Under the pieces are notes generated by a model, which was given only the letters and a program-made list of their open reading frames with translations, was not told the DNA's origin and ran no database searches. DNA of 64,000 nucleotides. Source: Serratia proteamaculans. GTDB taxonomy: Bacteria; Pseudomonadota; Gammaproteobacteria; Enterobacterales; Enterobacteriaceae. The stretch lies in assembly GCF_008830365.1 (NCBI RefSeq), contig NZ_WBKI01000001.1:1736001-1800000 (forward strand), given 5' to 3'. A program made the translations under genes and the position numbers. Position 1 is the stretch's first letter. Every line of letters begins with the position of its first letter. Below are positions 1-8,548 of the stretch, in pieces.

Positions 1-312
1 CATCAGCGCGGAGAACACATATTCCACCACCGCAATGGCATTACAGCCCGGTGCCGCAGAAAAACCGATGCCCTGCTGTTGCAGCCAAGCGTCGTCTACG
101 TGGTCGGTCCCGGCGGTGGCGGTGCCGACAAAACCAATACGAGTACCGGCCAGCAGCGCTTCATTGACTTTAGTCACTGAACGCACCATCAACGCATCGG
201 CATCGGCCAGCGCATCACTCGGGATCGGACGGCCAGGCACCGCCTGCACATTCCCCAAACGACTGAACAATTCAGTCGCGTATGGCATATTTTCATCAAC
301 CAGGATTTTCAC
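1..312 (-). CDS. pdxB: Erythronate-4-phosphate dehydrogenase, N-terminal part (cut by window edge)
   Basis: The first 104 codons are present; the rest lies beyond the left edge. The N-terminus reads [20 protein letters not shown] and continues through [28 protein letters not shown] and [10 protein letters not shown], which is the characteristic start of PdxB, the NAD-dependent D-2-hydroxyacid dehydrogenase that oxidises 4-phospho-erythronate in pyridoxal phosphate synthesis (cytoplasmic). The start codon is GTG at 310-312; no ATG gives this N-terminus. In E. coli pdxB neighbours flk, which here is displaced to 16.9 kb by accessory genes. Identification is very secure. Confidence 0.96.
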   Translation of the reverse strand, partial: MKILVDENMPYATELFSRLGNVQAVPGRPIPSDALADADALMVRSVTKVNEALLAGTRIGFVGTATAGTDHVDDAWLQQQGIGFSAAPGCNAIAVVEYVFSALM

Positions 313-365
313 TTATTGCTCCGATGGTTTGCGGCTATTTCGCTGGGAAATAGTGTGCCACCGAA

Positions 366-1139
366 TCATGCCCGGCGAAAGCGCTCGGGGGTGGTACCGG
401 CGATTTGCTGAAACATGACAATAAACGCCGAGGCCGAGCTGTACCCTACCTCGAGCGCCACTTCCTGCACGGTTTTTCCCTGTTCCAGTAAGGATACGGC
501 ATGCAGGAAACGCAACCGCTGGCGCCATTCGCTGAATGACATCCCCAGATCCTGCTGGCAACGGCGCGACAGCGTACGTTCGGTGGTATAGACCCGGGCA
601 GCCCAGGCGGCGAGCGACGTGTTGTCCGAAGGGCAGTGCTCCAGCGCCTCCAGCACCGGTGCCAGGAATTTGTCTTCGGACGACGGCAAGTAGGTTTGCT
701 GAATCGGCGACAGATGCAGTTGGTCGATCAGCGCCCGGCACAGGCGCAAATCCTGTTTGCTCTGAGGGATGTATTGTTTGCGTGCGTAAAAATCTTCGGC
801 AATGGCGCGGAAAATCGGCGTTACGCTGATCAAACAGGGGTCAACCGGAAGCCCGGCGCACAATGGCAACGCAATATCGACCATGCGGCACTGCGCCAAT
901 CGCTGGTTATAACAGGAGTGTTCAATGCCAGCCGGTGCCCACAGCACAAACTCCGGCGGTGCCAGAAAACGCTGGCCGCCGATGCGCAGCACCATCACAC
1001 CGGCCTTGACCCACATCAACTGCCCCCAACTGTGCTGGTGTGGCTGAAATTCTGTACGGGCGTTGAACTCCTCGCAGCGGAATTGCACCGGCCGTGGCGC
1101 CGGGATCAGCGCTTCGGGATAATGACGAATTTCTGGCAT
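366..1139 (-). CDS. AraC-family transcriptional regulator with N-terminal cupin domain
   Basis: A 257-residue protein. Residues about 20-90 form a cupin-like sensory domain (HQHSWGQL, then PPEFVLWAPAGIEHS). Residues about 160-257 carry the double helix-turn-helix of AraC proteins (TTERTLSRRCQQDLGMSFSEW, then VQEVALEVGYSSASAFIVMFQQIAGTTPERFRR). This architecture matches the short AraC regulators that sit beside efflux genes, such as E. coli NimR; orthology is not claimed. It is divergent from the EamA exporter at 1257, which it probably controls. The 117-bp intergenic region holds a Fur-box match and an imperfect inverted repeat (TGTCTGG at 1179 and CCGGACA at 1205). The ligand is unknown. Confidence 0.9.
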   Translation of the reverse strand: MPEIRHYPEALIPAPRPVQFRCEEFNARTEFQPHQHSWGQLMWVKAGVMVLRIGGQRFLAPPEFVLWAPAGIEHSCYNQRLAQCRMVDIALPLCAGLPVDPCLISVTPIFRAIAEDFYARKQYIPQSKQDLRLCRALIDQLHLSPIQQTYLPSSEDKFLAPVLEALEHCPSDNTSLAAWAARVYTTERTLSRRCQQDLGMSFSEWRQRLRFLHAVSLLEQGKTVQEVALEVGYSSASAFIVMFQQIAGTTPERFRRA

Positions 1140-1237
1140 GGTTTCGCCCCGTGACTTGTCTTGTTTAGGGAAAATATTGTCTGGATATCGCTATATATAA
1201 TAAACCGGACACGAGTAAACTAGCCAGCATGTCCGTT

Positions 1238-1257
1238 GTTAATGAGAATAATTATCA
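1238..1257. promoter_or_regulatory. Putative Fur box overlapping the start of the EamA exporter gene
   Basis: Positions 1238-1256 (GTTAATGAGAATAATTATC) match the classical 19-bp Fur consensus GATAATGATAATCATTATC at 16 of 19 positions by eye. The core at 1243-1257 also matches the 7-1-7 form TGATAAT-N-ATTATCA with one mismatch. The site ends on the A of the proposed ATG, so bound Fur would block transcription or translation of the exporter. That the exporter is iron-repressed is inference. Confidence 0.55.
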
Positions 1258-2159
1258 TGAATATGCTATTTCCTCTGCTGGCGGTGTTGATTTGGTCAAT
1301 CAATGCCGTGGTCAGCAAGCTCTCCGCCACCGCCATCGATCCGGCCGCCATCTCCTTCTACCGCTGGCTGCTGGCGTTGATCGCTCTGACGCCTTTCGTC
1401 CTGCCTGGGGTGATCCGTCACTGGGGGGCGATACGCGCCAACTGGTGGAAGTTGCTGGTTCTCGGCATGTTGGGCATGGTGCTGTATCAGAGCCTGGCCT
1501 ATTACGCGGCACACAGCGTCAGCGCACTGTTTATGGGGATCATTGTTTCCCTGATCCCGTTACTGACCATTCTGATCAGTATTGTGTTATTGCGGGTAGC
1601 ACCGACGGTGGGCATTGCGATCGGCAGCCTGTTGTCGCTGGCTGGCTTAATCTGGCTGGTGAGCGCCGGTAACCCGGCCGAATTGTTGCAACATGGCATC
1701 GGCAAAGGCGAGTTGATGATGTTTGCCGCCACCGCCGCCTATGCGCTGTATGGCGTGCTGACCAAGCGCTGGGCGATCGCCCTGCCAAATTGGCAGTCAC
1801 TGTATGTACAGATCGTCTTCGGCGTAGTATTGCTGTTGCCTAATTTCCTGATGGCACAAGACGTCGCGCTGACCAGCCAGAATATCCCGCTGGTGCTGTT
1901 CGCCGGTATCCCGGCCTCGATCATTGCACCTTACCTGTGGATCCACGGCGTAATGCGTCTGGGTGCCAATACCGCGTCGATCTTTATGAATCTGGCCCCG
2001 GTATTTACCGCCATCATTGCGGTGCTGTTCCTGCATGAACATCTGCACAGCTACCATCTGATTGGCGGCGGCATCACCTTGCTGGGTGTGATCCTGTCGC
2101 AGCGCCTGCGCACGCCGCTGGCACGCAAGGCAAAACAAACCGCAGAGTGTGAAAGCTAA
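1257..2159 (+). CDS. EamA-type DMT-superfamily inner-membrane exporter
   Basis: A 300-residue hydrophobic protein with about ten predicted membrane segments and the two-fold EamA repeat (LLAVLIWSINAVVSKLSA near the N-terminus; AATAAYALYGVLTKRWA opening the second half). Family members export metabolites or amino acids; the substrate here cannot be told. I chose ATG 1257 because it is preceded by GAGA and starts directly at the first membrane helix; upstream in-frame starts at 1236 (TTG) and 1242 (ATG) are possible. It is divergent from an AraC regulator and its start overlaps a Fur-box match, suggesting iron control. The stop overlaps the end of the convergent tctE by four bases. Confidence 0.88.
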   Translation: MNMLFPLLAVLIWSINAVVSKLSATAIDPAAISFYRWLLALIALTPFVLPGVIRHWGAIRANWWKLLVLGMLGMVLYQSLAYYAAHSVSALFMGIIVSLIPLLTILISIVLLRVAPTVGIAIGSLLSLAGLIWLVSAGNPAELLQHGIGKGELMMFAATAAYALYGVLTKRWAIALPNWQSLYVQIVFGVVLLLPNFLMAQDVALTSQNIPLVLFAGIPASIIAPYLWIHGVMRLGANTASIFMNLAPVFTAIIAVLFLHEHLHSYHLIGGGITLLGVILSQRLRTPLARKAKQTAECES

Positions 2160-3574
2160 GGCAGCAATTGAAAGCGCACCCGCACCAGCAGGCCTCCCAG
2201 GGTGGCTGAGGTCAACAGCTCCGGGCGGGTGCCGTGATAACGGGTAATGTCGCTGACCAGCGCCAGCCCCAGGCCGGCACCGGGCTGATTGCCCACGTTA
2301 TCCAGCCGATGAAACGGCTGCAGCGCCTGTGCCGTGTCCTGTTCGGCAATGCCCGGGCCACTGTCTTCAATTTCCAGCACGCACTCCCCTGCCAACTGAT
2401 CCATGGTGAGTCGTGCCGTGACCGTACCCTGATTCGGGGTGTATTTCAGCGCATTGTCCAGCAGGTTGGCGCACAGTTCGGTCAGCAGCAGCGCCTCCCC
2501 ACCAACCCAACAGACGGATTCCCCCTCATACCCCAGATCGATACGTTTACTGCGCGCCTGCGGCAGCCGTGAAAAACAGGCATCGCGCAGCACTTGCGCC
2601 AGGTTCACCGGCTGCAACTTGTGATCCGCCTGGTGTTCATGGGCTTTGAGCCTGGAGAGATAGAGCAGACGATCGGTCAGCGCCACGGTGTTATCCAGCG
2701 TAGCGCTCATCGCTAACAGGCTTTCCCGCCACTGCTCCGATTTATCGCTGGCCAGCGCTACCCCCACCTGAGTCTTCAGCACGGTTAACGGCGTGCGAAG
2801 TTGGTGCGAAGCGTCAGCACTGAAACGTTCCTGACGCGCCACCATCAGCCGCAGCCGTTCAATATAACGGTTAAATGCCAATAGCAGTGGCTGCATTTCC
2901 GACCAAGGCAATACCATCGGCAAGGGCGTCAGTTCACCCGGATCGCGCCGCAGCATGATGCCGGAAAGCTTGCGCATCGGCTTCAGCACCCGCTTGAGCA
3001 GCGCAAAGGCCAGGATCATGGTCAACACCACCACGGTCCCCTGGCTGAGCAACGCGGAAAGCATCATTTGCCGCGCCAGATAGCGGCGTGACTCCAGCGT
3101 TTCCGCCACCAGAATGGTCGCCATGCCCATCACGCCAGATTCATTGATCGGCTGGTACAGCGCAGCCACGCGAATAGGTCGGCCGCGATATTCGGCATCA
3201 TAGAAATGCACCAGCGCTGGATACAGGCTGGAACGCAGAATATGGGGCGGCATCGGCGGCAGATCGTTATAGCCAGAAATACTTTCCCCCAGCGGGGAGA
3301 TCACTTCGTAATACAGCTGATCGTTCATGTTGCGCTCGAAGCTGTCGAGCACCACATAGGGTACATCCGCTTCCAAGCGACCATTGCGCACCACCAGCCG
3401 CTCCGCCACGGTACGCGCCGACGCCAGCAGCGTGCGATCGTAGGCCAGCGTGGCAGCATTCATCGCGCTGAAGTAGTGGGTATAAATCGAGATGCAGCCC
3501 AACACCAGCAGCGGTAAACCAAAGAATAACAACAGTTGATAAAACAGCGATCTCGGCGCGTTAAACCACCTCAT
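2156..3574 (-). CDS. tctE: Sensor histidine kinase of the tricarboxylate two-component system
   Basis: A 472-residue membrane kinase. An N-terminal helix (about 10-32) and a second near 165-190 flank a periplasmic sensing domain of about 135 residues. Then come a HAMP-like linker, the phosphoacceptor H box (DASHQLRTPLTVLKTQ), an N box (LLDNALKYTP) and ATP-binding G boxes (DSGPGIAEQD, GAGLGLALV). The gene starts inside the last codons of tctD (14-base overlap), giving translational coupling. Its position beside tctD and the divergent tctCBA genes matches the Salmonella tct locus, so the likely signal is citrate or a related tricarboxylate. The signal itself is inferred from context. Confidence 0.92.
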   Translation of the reverse strand: MRWFNAPRSLFYQLLLFFGLPLLVLGCISIYTHYFSAMNAATLAYDRTLLASARTVAERLVVRNGRLEADVPYVVLDSFERNMNDQLYYEVISPLGESISGYNDLPPMPPHILRSSLYPALVHFYDAEYRGRPIRVAALYQPINESGVMGMATILVAETLESRRYLARQMMLSALLSQGTVVVLTMILAFALLKRVLKPMRKLSGIMLRRDPGELTPLPMVLPWSEMQPLLLAFNRYIERLRLMVARQERFSADASHQLRTPLTVLKTQVGVALASDKSEQWRESLLAMSATLDNTVALTDRLLYLSRLKAHEHQADHKLQPVNLAQVLRDACFSRLPQARSKRIDLGYEGESVCWVGGEALLLTELCANLLDNALKYTPNQGTVTARLTMDQLAGECVLEIEDSGPGIAEQDTAQALQPFHRLDNVGNQPGAGLGLALVSDITRYHGTRPELLTSATLGGLLVRVRFQLLP

Positions 3575-4235
3575 TGCTAAGCTCCAGGCTGTAGCCCAGA
3601 CCGCGCAGGGTGATTATCGCCACATTGCTGCCCTGCAGCTTTTTCCGCAGCCGATGAACGTACAGTTCGATGCTCTCCGGATTGGCCTCATCGGACAGAG
3701 TAAACACCTGTTCAAACAGTTGCTGTTTGGCAACCGGTCGGCCACGCCGATGGATCAACGCGGTCAGCACCGCCAGTTCCCGTGGCGTCAACTGCAAGGG
3801 TTTGTCGTCCAGTTGGAAATAGCCTTCATCATGATAGGTCAGCGCCCCGTACTGCAGCGCCTGTTGAGTGACGCCAACGCTGCGGCGCAGCAACGCCCGG
3901 ATACGCGCTTCCAGCTCATCCAGCTCGAACGGCTTGGTCAGGTAATCGTCTGCACCCAGATTCAGCCCTTTGACCCGATCGGCGACGTCAGTTCTGGCCG
4001 TCAGCAACAACACCGGCAAATCCTGTCCGCGCTTGCGCAGCCGTGCCAGCAGCTCCAGCCCATTCAGGCGCGGCAACGCCACGTCGAGCACCACCAGCGC
4101 ATAGGTTTCGTTTAATAACAGATGGTCGGCCGCCAGCCCGTCCGGTGCGACGTCGACGGCAAAACCGACGCCGGTCAGCGCCTTTTGCAACCAGTGAGAT
4201 AACTCGGGATGGTCTTCAACCAATAACAGACGCAT
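3561..4235 (-). CDS. tctD: OmpR-family response regulator of the tricarboxylate system
   Basis: A 224-residue two-domain regulator. The receiver domain (about 1-115) has acidic residues near the N-terminus (VEDH), the phosphoacceptor Asp in VVLDVALPRLNG, the conserved Thr/Ser region LLTARTD and the Lys in DYLTKPFE. The C-terminal winged helix (about 125-220) ends with ESIELYVHRLRKKL and TLRGLGYSLE, typical of OmpR/PhoB proteins. It is upstream of and overlaps tctE, and is divergent from tctCBA about 0.8 kb away, with one small gene between. In Salmonella TctD activates the tct transporter; the same role is inferred here. Confidence 0.93.
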   Translation of the reverse strand: MRLLLVEDHPELSHWLQKALTGVGFAVDVAPDGLAADHLLLNETYALVVLDVALPRLNGLELLARLRKRGQDLPVLLLTARTDVADRVKGLNLGADDYLTKPFELDELEARIRALLRRSVGVTQQALQYGALTYHDEGYFQLDDKPLQLTPRELAVLTALIHRRGRPVAKQQLFEQVFTLSDEANPESIELYVHRLRKKLQGSNVAIITLRGLGYSLELSNEVV

Positions 4236-4455
4236 TTTTCCATTCCATTGATTTATCTATACCTACAGGCCAGATGCAGTGCCGAGGGACCCGGCTCTGG
4301 TCAGTGGTTAATTAACATATTGATAACCGAAGGATGGCACGTAAGACCGGGGGATAGAAGGGTTATGCCGAGCCAGTTTTGGGAGCTGGGGCACAATTGT
4401 GACACGGAATAAACGCTGGCCCGTCGGCGCAGCCGTCTATTCAGCGGGCAGACTA

Positions 4456-4776
4456 TTACTTTTCTCTGTCGGCCAGGGCGATATCCAACACCGGCTGCAA
4501 TTTGGCTGGCGTGAATGGAGGAGAAACCAATACCGAGCGATTATTGGCAGCAAAAACAATATCAATGCCGGTAATACAGGCCGTCATAGGGCAAACGTAT
4601 TTATCGCCTTTGGGATCGGCGAAATGCAGTTCAAAAACGCCGATGTCCGGGCGCAGGCGTTTCAGCCGGCACTCACCTTCCTCCCCGGAAAGGTCGGCAT
4701 ATGCCGAGGGCAACATTTTGATAGCTTTGACTTTCTCGCTGTCCCTGCCACCGAATAATTTCCCTAATAAAAACAT
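4456..4776 (-). CDS. Small conserved-looking protein of unknown function
   Basis: A 106-residue soluble protein (MFLLGKLFGGRDSEKVKAIKMLPSAY at the start, split as read) without signal peptide or membrane helix. It has three cysteines (in GECRLK, KYVCPM and TACITG) and a C-terminus ending in LALADREK. The ATG at 4774-4776 is preceded by CAGGTGCGGG, a reasonable ribosome-binding site. It lies alone on the minus strand inside the divergent tctD / tctC region. I do not recognise a family, and a link to tricarboxylate uptake is only positional. Confidence 0.6.
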   Translation of the reverse strand: MFLLGKLFGGRDSEKVKAIKMLPSAYADLSGEEGECRLKRLRPDIGVFELHFADPKGDKYVCPMTACITGIDIVFAANNRSVLVSPPFTPAKLQPVLDIALADREK

Positions 4777-5071
4777 AATCCCGCACCTGTCATAATTTTA
4801 ATTTTAGGCATTTTATCTCAAAAAAACCTCGGCAAAACTGATAATACACAGGTTTTAAGCAGGGTTTACGGGCTGTAATTATCACGGGGAATGTGTTAGC
4901 GCAACGGCCGCCCCGTAAACACCGCTGTTTTGCCCCTAACAGGAGATGCGTATCACATCCCGTAAACTTTTCCGCGGGTTGAAAGGTAAATGAAAGGTTA
5001 TTGATTTAACAATCCAGCAACCCGTATCGGCGGGGATCGACACCGACTGAAAAAATACCTTGGGGAAAGCA
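4777..5071 (+). promoter_or_regulatory. Intergenic region expected to hold the tctCBA promoter
   Basis: This 295-bp stretch separates the small minus-strand gene from tctC. It is AT-rich in its first 80 bases, then mixed. It should carry the tctCBA promoter and TctD binding sites, but I could not pick a convincing -35/-10 pair or direct repeat. A weak CRP-like element (GGAGA, six bases, TCACA) lies near 4939-4955 and is not counted as a site. Confidence 0.35.
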
Positions 5072-6052
5072 ATGAAAAAAATAATCACCCGCACTCTGAC
5101 CGCTACCGCCCTGCTGCTGGCAGCCCATCAGGCCTTTGCCATTGAAGCGCCAAAACGTACCGAATGTATCGCCCCTGCCAAGCCCGGCGGTGGGTTTGAC
5201 CTGACCTGCAAGCTGATTCAGGTCTCGCTGCAGGAAACCAAAGCCATCGATAAACCGATGCGCGTCACCTACATGCCTGGTGGCGTTGGCGCGGTGGCCT
5301 ATAACGCCATCGTAGCCCAACGTCCGGCGGAATTCGGCACCGTGGTCGCCTTCTCCGGCGGCTCGTTGCTGAACCTGTCACAGGGGAAATTCGGCCGTTA
5401 CAACGTCGACGACGTGAAATGGCTGGCCGCCGTCGGTACCGATTACGGCATGATCGCGGTTCGCGCCGACTCGCCGTACAAAACCCTGAAGGATCTGATG
5501 GACGCCTTCCAAAAAGATCCGAACAGCGTGGTGTTCGGCGCAGGTGCCTCTATCGGCAGCCAGGACTGGATGAAAACCGCCCTGCTGGCGCGTGAAGTCG
5601 GGGTCGATCCTCACAAAATGCGTTACGTGGCATTCGAAGGCGGCGGCGAACCGGTTACCGCCCTGCTCGGCAACCATATTCAAGCGGTCTCCGGCGATCT
5701 GAGTGAAATGGTGCCCTACCTGCAAGGCGACAAAATCCGCGTGCTGGCGGTGTATGCCGATCAGCGTTTGCCGGGCCAGTTAGCCAACGTACCAACCGCC
5801 AAAGAGCAAGGATTCAATCTGGTTTGGCCGATTATTCGCGGCTTCTACGTGGGTCCGAAGGTCAGCGAAGAGGAATACCAATGGTGGCTCGACACCTTCA
5901 AGAAAATGATGGCAACCGACGAGTTCAAAAAGCAGCGCGATCTGCGCGGCCTGTTTGAATTCAACCTGGCCGGCAAGGAACTGGATGCCTACGTGAAAAC
6001 CCAGGTCAATCAGTATCGCGAACAGGCCAAAGTATTCGGCCTGGCCAAGTAA
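5072..6052 (+). CDS. tctC: Periplasmic tricarboxylate-binding protein
   Basis: A 326-residue extracytoplasmic receptor of the Bug/TctC family. The N-terminus is a clear signal peptide (MKKIITRTLTATALLLAAHQ, then AFA with likely cleavage). Family motifs include APAKPGGGFDLTCKL near residue 40, MPGGVGAVAYN near 70, the Asp loop AVRADSPYKTLKDL and GSQDWMKTALLAR. ATG 5072 is preferred over the upstream TTG at 5060 because GGGGA sits six bases before it. It is first of three co-directional genes (tctC-tctB-tctA) that make a TTT-family transporter; TctC captures citrate-like substrates and delivers them to TctA/TctB in the inner membrane. Confidence 0.95.
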   Translation: MKKIITRTLTATALLLAAHQAFAIEAPKRTECIAPAKPGGGFDLTCKLIQVSLQETKAIDKPMRVTYMPGGVGAVAYNAIVAQRPAEFGTVVAFSGGSLLNLSQGKFGRYNVDDVKWLAAVGTDYGMIAVRADSPYKTLKDLMDAFQKDPNSVVFGAGASIGSQDWMKTALLAREVGVDPHKMRYVAFEGGGEPVTALLGNHIQAVSGDLSEMVPYLQGDKIRVLAVYADQRLPGQLANVPTAKEQGFNLVWPIIRGFYVGPKVSEEEYQWWLDTFKKMMATDEFKKQRDLRGLFEFNLAGKELDAYVKTQVNQYREQAKVFGLAK

Positions 6053-6065
6053 CCGGGGGCCTACC

Positions 6066-6497
6066 ATGAGCGATCGCATTTTTGCCGGTTTCTGGCTGCT
6101 GCTGTGTATCGGCGGCCTGTTTATCGGCTGGGGTATTCAGAGCGAATACAGTTACGAACCCCTAGGGCCACGTCCTTTCCCGCTGGCGATTCTCAGCCTG
6201 ATGGCGCTGTGCGCAGCCCTGCTGCTGCTGAACAAACCTCAGGTGGTTGAATGGCCACATAACAAAGTCATGCAACGCCTGCTGGTGCTGGTGATTACCC
6301 TGGTGCTGTACGCCTGGGGTTTCGAGTGGCTGGGCTTTCCGCTGGCAACGACATTGTTGACCTTCAGCATTGGCCTGCTGTTCCAGGCCAGCCTGAAGGC
6401 GGCATTAGTGTCCGGCGTGGTGATGGGCGTGGCGCTGTATTACGCCTTTGACCGCTTACTTGATGTGACACTGCCACTCGGCGTTTGGCTGAGCTAA
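6066..6497 (+). CDS. tctB: Small membrane subunit of the tricarboxylate transporter
   Basis: A 143-residue protein with four hydrophobic segments (about 7-25, 40-58, 70-90 and 98-135) and no enzymatic motif, the size and layout of TctB. The motif SYEPLGPRPFPLAIL after the first helix is typical of the family. It follows tctC by 13 bases and ends just before tctA, so the three genes are surely one transcript. TctB is required for transport but has no known catalytic role. Confidence 0.93.
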   Translation: MSDRIFAGFWLLLCIGGLFIGWGIQSEYSYEPLGPRPFPLAILSLMALCAALLLLNKPQVVEWPHNKVMQRLLVLVITLVLYAWGFEWLGFPLATTLLTFSIGLLFQASLKAALVSGVVMGVALYYAFDRLLDVTLPLGVWLS

Positions 6498-6508
6498 CGG
6501 GGGCGATG

Positions 6509-8026
6509 ATGGAAACCTGGATGTATTTATCTCAAGGGTTCGAGGTGGCATTGGTGCCACAGAACCTGATTATCGCCCTGATCGGCTGCTTCGTCGGCAC
6601 CATTGTCGGCCTGCTGCCGGGGTTGGGGCCGATCAACGGCGTGGCTATTTTGCTGCCGCTGGCGTTCGCACTCAAACTACCTGCCGAGTCCGCGCTGATC
6701 CTGTTGGCGACGGTGTATATCGGCTGCGAGTACGGCGGTCGTATCTCCTCGATACTGCTTAACGTACCGGGTGACGCGGCGGCCATCATGACCGCGCTGG
6801 ACGGCTACCCGATGGCGCAGCAAGGCCGTGCCGGTGTGGCACTGTCGATCTCGGCAGTCAGCTCCTTTGTCGGTTCGATGATCGCCATTGGCGGGATTAT
6901 CCTGTTCGCCCCACTGCTGGCACGCTGGTCGCTGGCGTTCGGCCCGGCAGAGTATTTCGCCCTGATGGTGTTCGCCATCGCCTGCCTGGGCAGCATGATG
7001 AGTCAGAACCCACTGAAGTCGCTGCTGGCGGCGCTGATTGGCCTGGGGCTGGCGACGGTCGGGGTGGATGCCAACACCGGCGTTTACCGCTTCACCTTCG
7101 ACAGTGTTCATCTCTCCGACGGCGTACAGTTCATCGTGGTGGTGATCGGCCTGTTCTCGGTCAGTGAAATCCTGTTGATGCTGGAAAGCACCAGCGGCGG
7201 ACAAAAGCTGGTGCGCAAAACCGGCCGCCTGCTGTTCAACCGTAAGGAAGCCGCCCAGTGCGTTGGCCCAACCTTGCGTTCTTCGGTGATTGGTTTCTTC
7301 GTCGGCATTCTGCCGGGCGCCGGTGCCACCATCGCCAGTGCGCTCACCTACATGACCGAAAAGAAAATCAGCGGTAACAGCGACACCTTCGGTAAAGGGG
7401 ATATTCGCGGCGTGGCAGCGCCTGAGGCCGCCAATAATGCCTCAGCCTGCGGCTCGTTTATTCCGATGCTGACGCTGGGCGTGCCGGGTTCCGGTACCAC
7501 GGCGGTGATGATGGGTGCGCTGACGCTGTATAACATCACGCCTGGCCCGGCGATGTTCACCGAACAACCGGATATCGTCTGGGGCCTGATCGCCGCATTG
7601 TTGATTGCCAACGTCATTTTGTTGATCATGAACCTGCCGCTGGTTGGTCTGTTCACCCGCATGCTGACCATTCCGCTGTGGTTCCTGGTACCGGCGATTG
7701 CCGCAGTGTCGGCGGTCGGTGTTTATGCGGTGCACAGCACCACCTTTGACCTGCTGTTGATGGTCGGATTGGGGGTGTTTGGCTACATCCTGAGGAAAAT
7801 GCACTTCCCGATGTCGCCGCTGATCCTGGGCTTCGTGTTGGGAGAGATGCTGGAGCAGAACCTGCGCCGCGCGCTGTCAATCAGCAACGGACAGTTTGGC
7901 ATCCTGTGGAGCAGCAGCATCGCGCAAACCTTGCTGGTGTTGGCGGTGGCCGTTCTGGTATTGCCGCTGGTGTTGCGCGTAATACGCAAGCGCCGCCGGC
8001 TGGCGGAAACGGCGAAGGCCGAATAA
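6509..8026 (+). CDS. tctA: Large membrane subunit of the tricarboxylate transporter
   Basis: A 505-residue polytopic membrane protein with about 11-12 helices. Signature stretches are GTIVGLLPGLGPINGVAILL near residue 25 and its internal repeat GILPGAGATIASALTYMTEK near 265, plus GDIRGVAAPEAANNASACGS and LGVPGSGTTAVMMGAL. This is the channel-forming subunit of the TTT family. ATG 6509 (or 6506) is preferred over TTG 6485, which overlaps the end of tctB; GGGG lies eight bases before it. The last 20 codons are partly duplicated in decayed form at about 9415-9490, beyond the adhesin gene. Confidence 0.95.
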   Translation: METWMYLSQGFEVALVPQNLIIALIGCFVGTIVGLLPGLGPINGVAILLPLAFALKLPAESALILLATVYIGCEYGGRISSILLNVPGDAAAIMTALDGYPMAQQGRAGVALSISAVSSFVGSMIAIGGIILFAPLLARWSLAFGPAEYFALMVFAIACLGSMMSQNPLKSLLAALIGLGLATVGVDANTGVYRFTFDSVHLSDGVQFIVVVIGLFSVSEILLMLESTSGGQKLVRKTGRLLFNRKEAAQCVGPTLRSSVIGFFVGILPGAGATIASALTYMTEKKISGNSDTFGKGDIRGVAAPEAANNASACGSFIPMLTLGVPGSGTTAVMMGALTLYNITPGPAMFTEQPDIVWGLIAALLIANVILLIMNLPLVGLFTRMLTIPLWFLVPAIAAVSAVGVYAVHSTTFDLLLMVGLGVFGYILRKMHFPMSPLILGFVLGEMLEQNLRRALSISNGQFGILWSSSIAQTLLVLAVAVLVLPLVLRVIRKRRRLAETAKAE

Positions 8027-8096
8027 GTTTAAAGGAAGGGGTTATAACCCTAATGCTGATGGTTTAAGCGCGTTCGAACAATTCGACCAGAGAGAC

Positions 8097-8131
8097 AATC
8101 CGGAGTCAGCCCTTTGGCTCTGGATTTTTTA
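8097..8131 (+). terminator. Rho-independent terminator after tctCBA
   Basis: An imperfect GC-rich hairpin (TCCGGAGTCAGCC, loop CTTT, GGCTCTGGA) is followed at once by six T residues at 8125-8130. It lies 70 bases after the tctA stop. A short perfect palindrome, GGGTTATAACCC, is also present at 8039-8050. Confidence 0.7.
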
Positions 8132-8509
8132 TGTCTGAACAGGATATGGACTTCGTTGTTCGCGATTTATCCATTACAAGTGCCTACCATCATCTCGATA
8201 TCGTTCTTCATACTGATGACAACTATCAAAGTCTGGCCCCCAGCGTCTGGGAGAAGGCCCCATGGCGCTACCTTTTCATACCTGCAATAAGAAGAGGTAG
8301 CGCTGAGAGGTCGTTTTACGGAGGGTGTGAAGCACGGGCTGAGGTATTCTAGAAGCCTACAATATGAATCGTGGCTTACCCATAAATTTCTCCTATATTA
8401 AAAATATGAGAAAATTTCATATTCTAGTTAGGAAACACTCTCGTCATTGCTGCTCAATCAGGTTAATGATAGTGTAACGAAAATAGCCTCTGCGACATTA
8501 CAGACGGAC
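8132..8509. other. AT-rich non-coding stretch upstream of the adhesin gene, with nested inverted repeats
   Basis: No supportable gene is seen. An open frame from 8131 to 8352 begins inside the T-run of the tctA terminator, lacks a ribosome-binding site and resembles nothing known to me. At 8384-8417 there is an imperfect palindrome (AAATTTCTC facing GAGAAAATTT around an ATATTAAAAATAT core). It is extended outward by AATATGAA at about 8361 facing TTCATATT at about 8415, with a 15-base bulge on the left side. This could fold as a long hairpin in DNA or RNA. Its role is unknown. Confidence 0.4.
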
Positions 8510-8530
8510 TATTGATAAGGATTATCAATA
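8510..8530. promoter_or_regulatory. 9-3-9 palindrome resembling a Fur box upstream of the adhesin gene
   Basis: TATTGATAA and TTATCAATA form a perfect inverted repeat around a three-base centre. The core at 8513-8527, TGATAAGGATTATCA, matches the 7-1-7 Fur model TGATAAT-N-ATTATCA with a single mismatch; against the 19-bp consensus the match is weaker (about 14 of 19). It sits 18 bases before the ATG, close to the GAAGGAG ribosome-binding site. A different repressor with a TTGATAA half-site is equally possible. Confidence 0.45.
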
Positions 8531-8548
8531 TAAAACGAAGGAGTTATA

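Noticed and set aside
4939-4955. CRP-like element upstream of tctC (GGAGA-N6-TCACA)
   Set aside because: Only the right half matches the consensus; the left half has three of five bases, so chance is likely.
8131-8352. Plus-strand open frame of 73 codons after tctA
   Set aside because: It begins inside the T-run of the tctA terminator, has no ribosome-binding site, and its product resembles nothing I know.
8360-8548. Invertible (fim-switch-like) promoter for the adhesin
   Set aside because: The inverted repeats are nested around one centre and do not flank a promoter segment; no recombinase gene is nearby.
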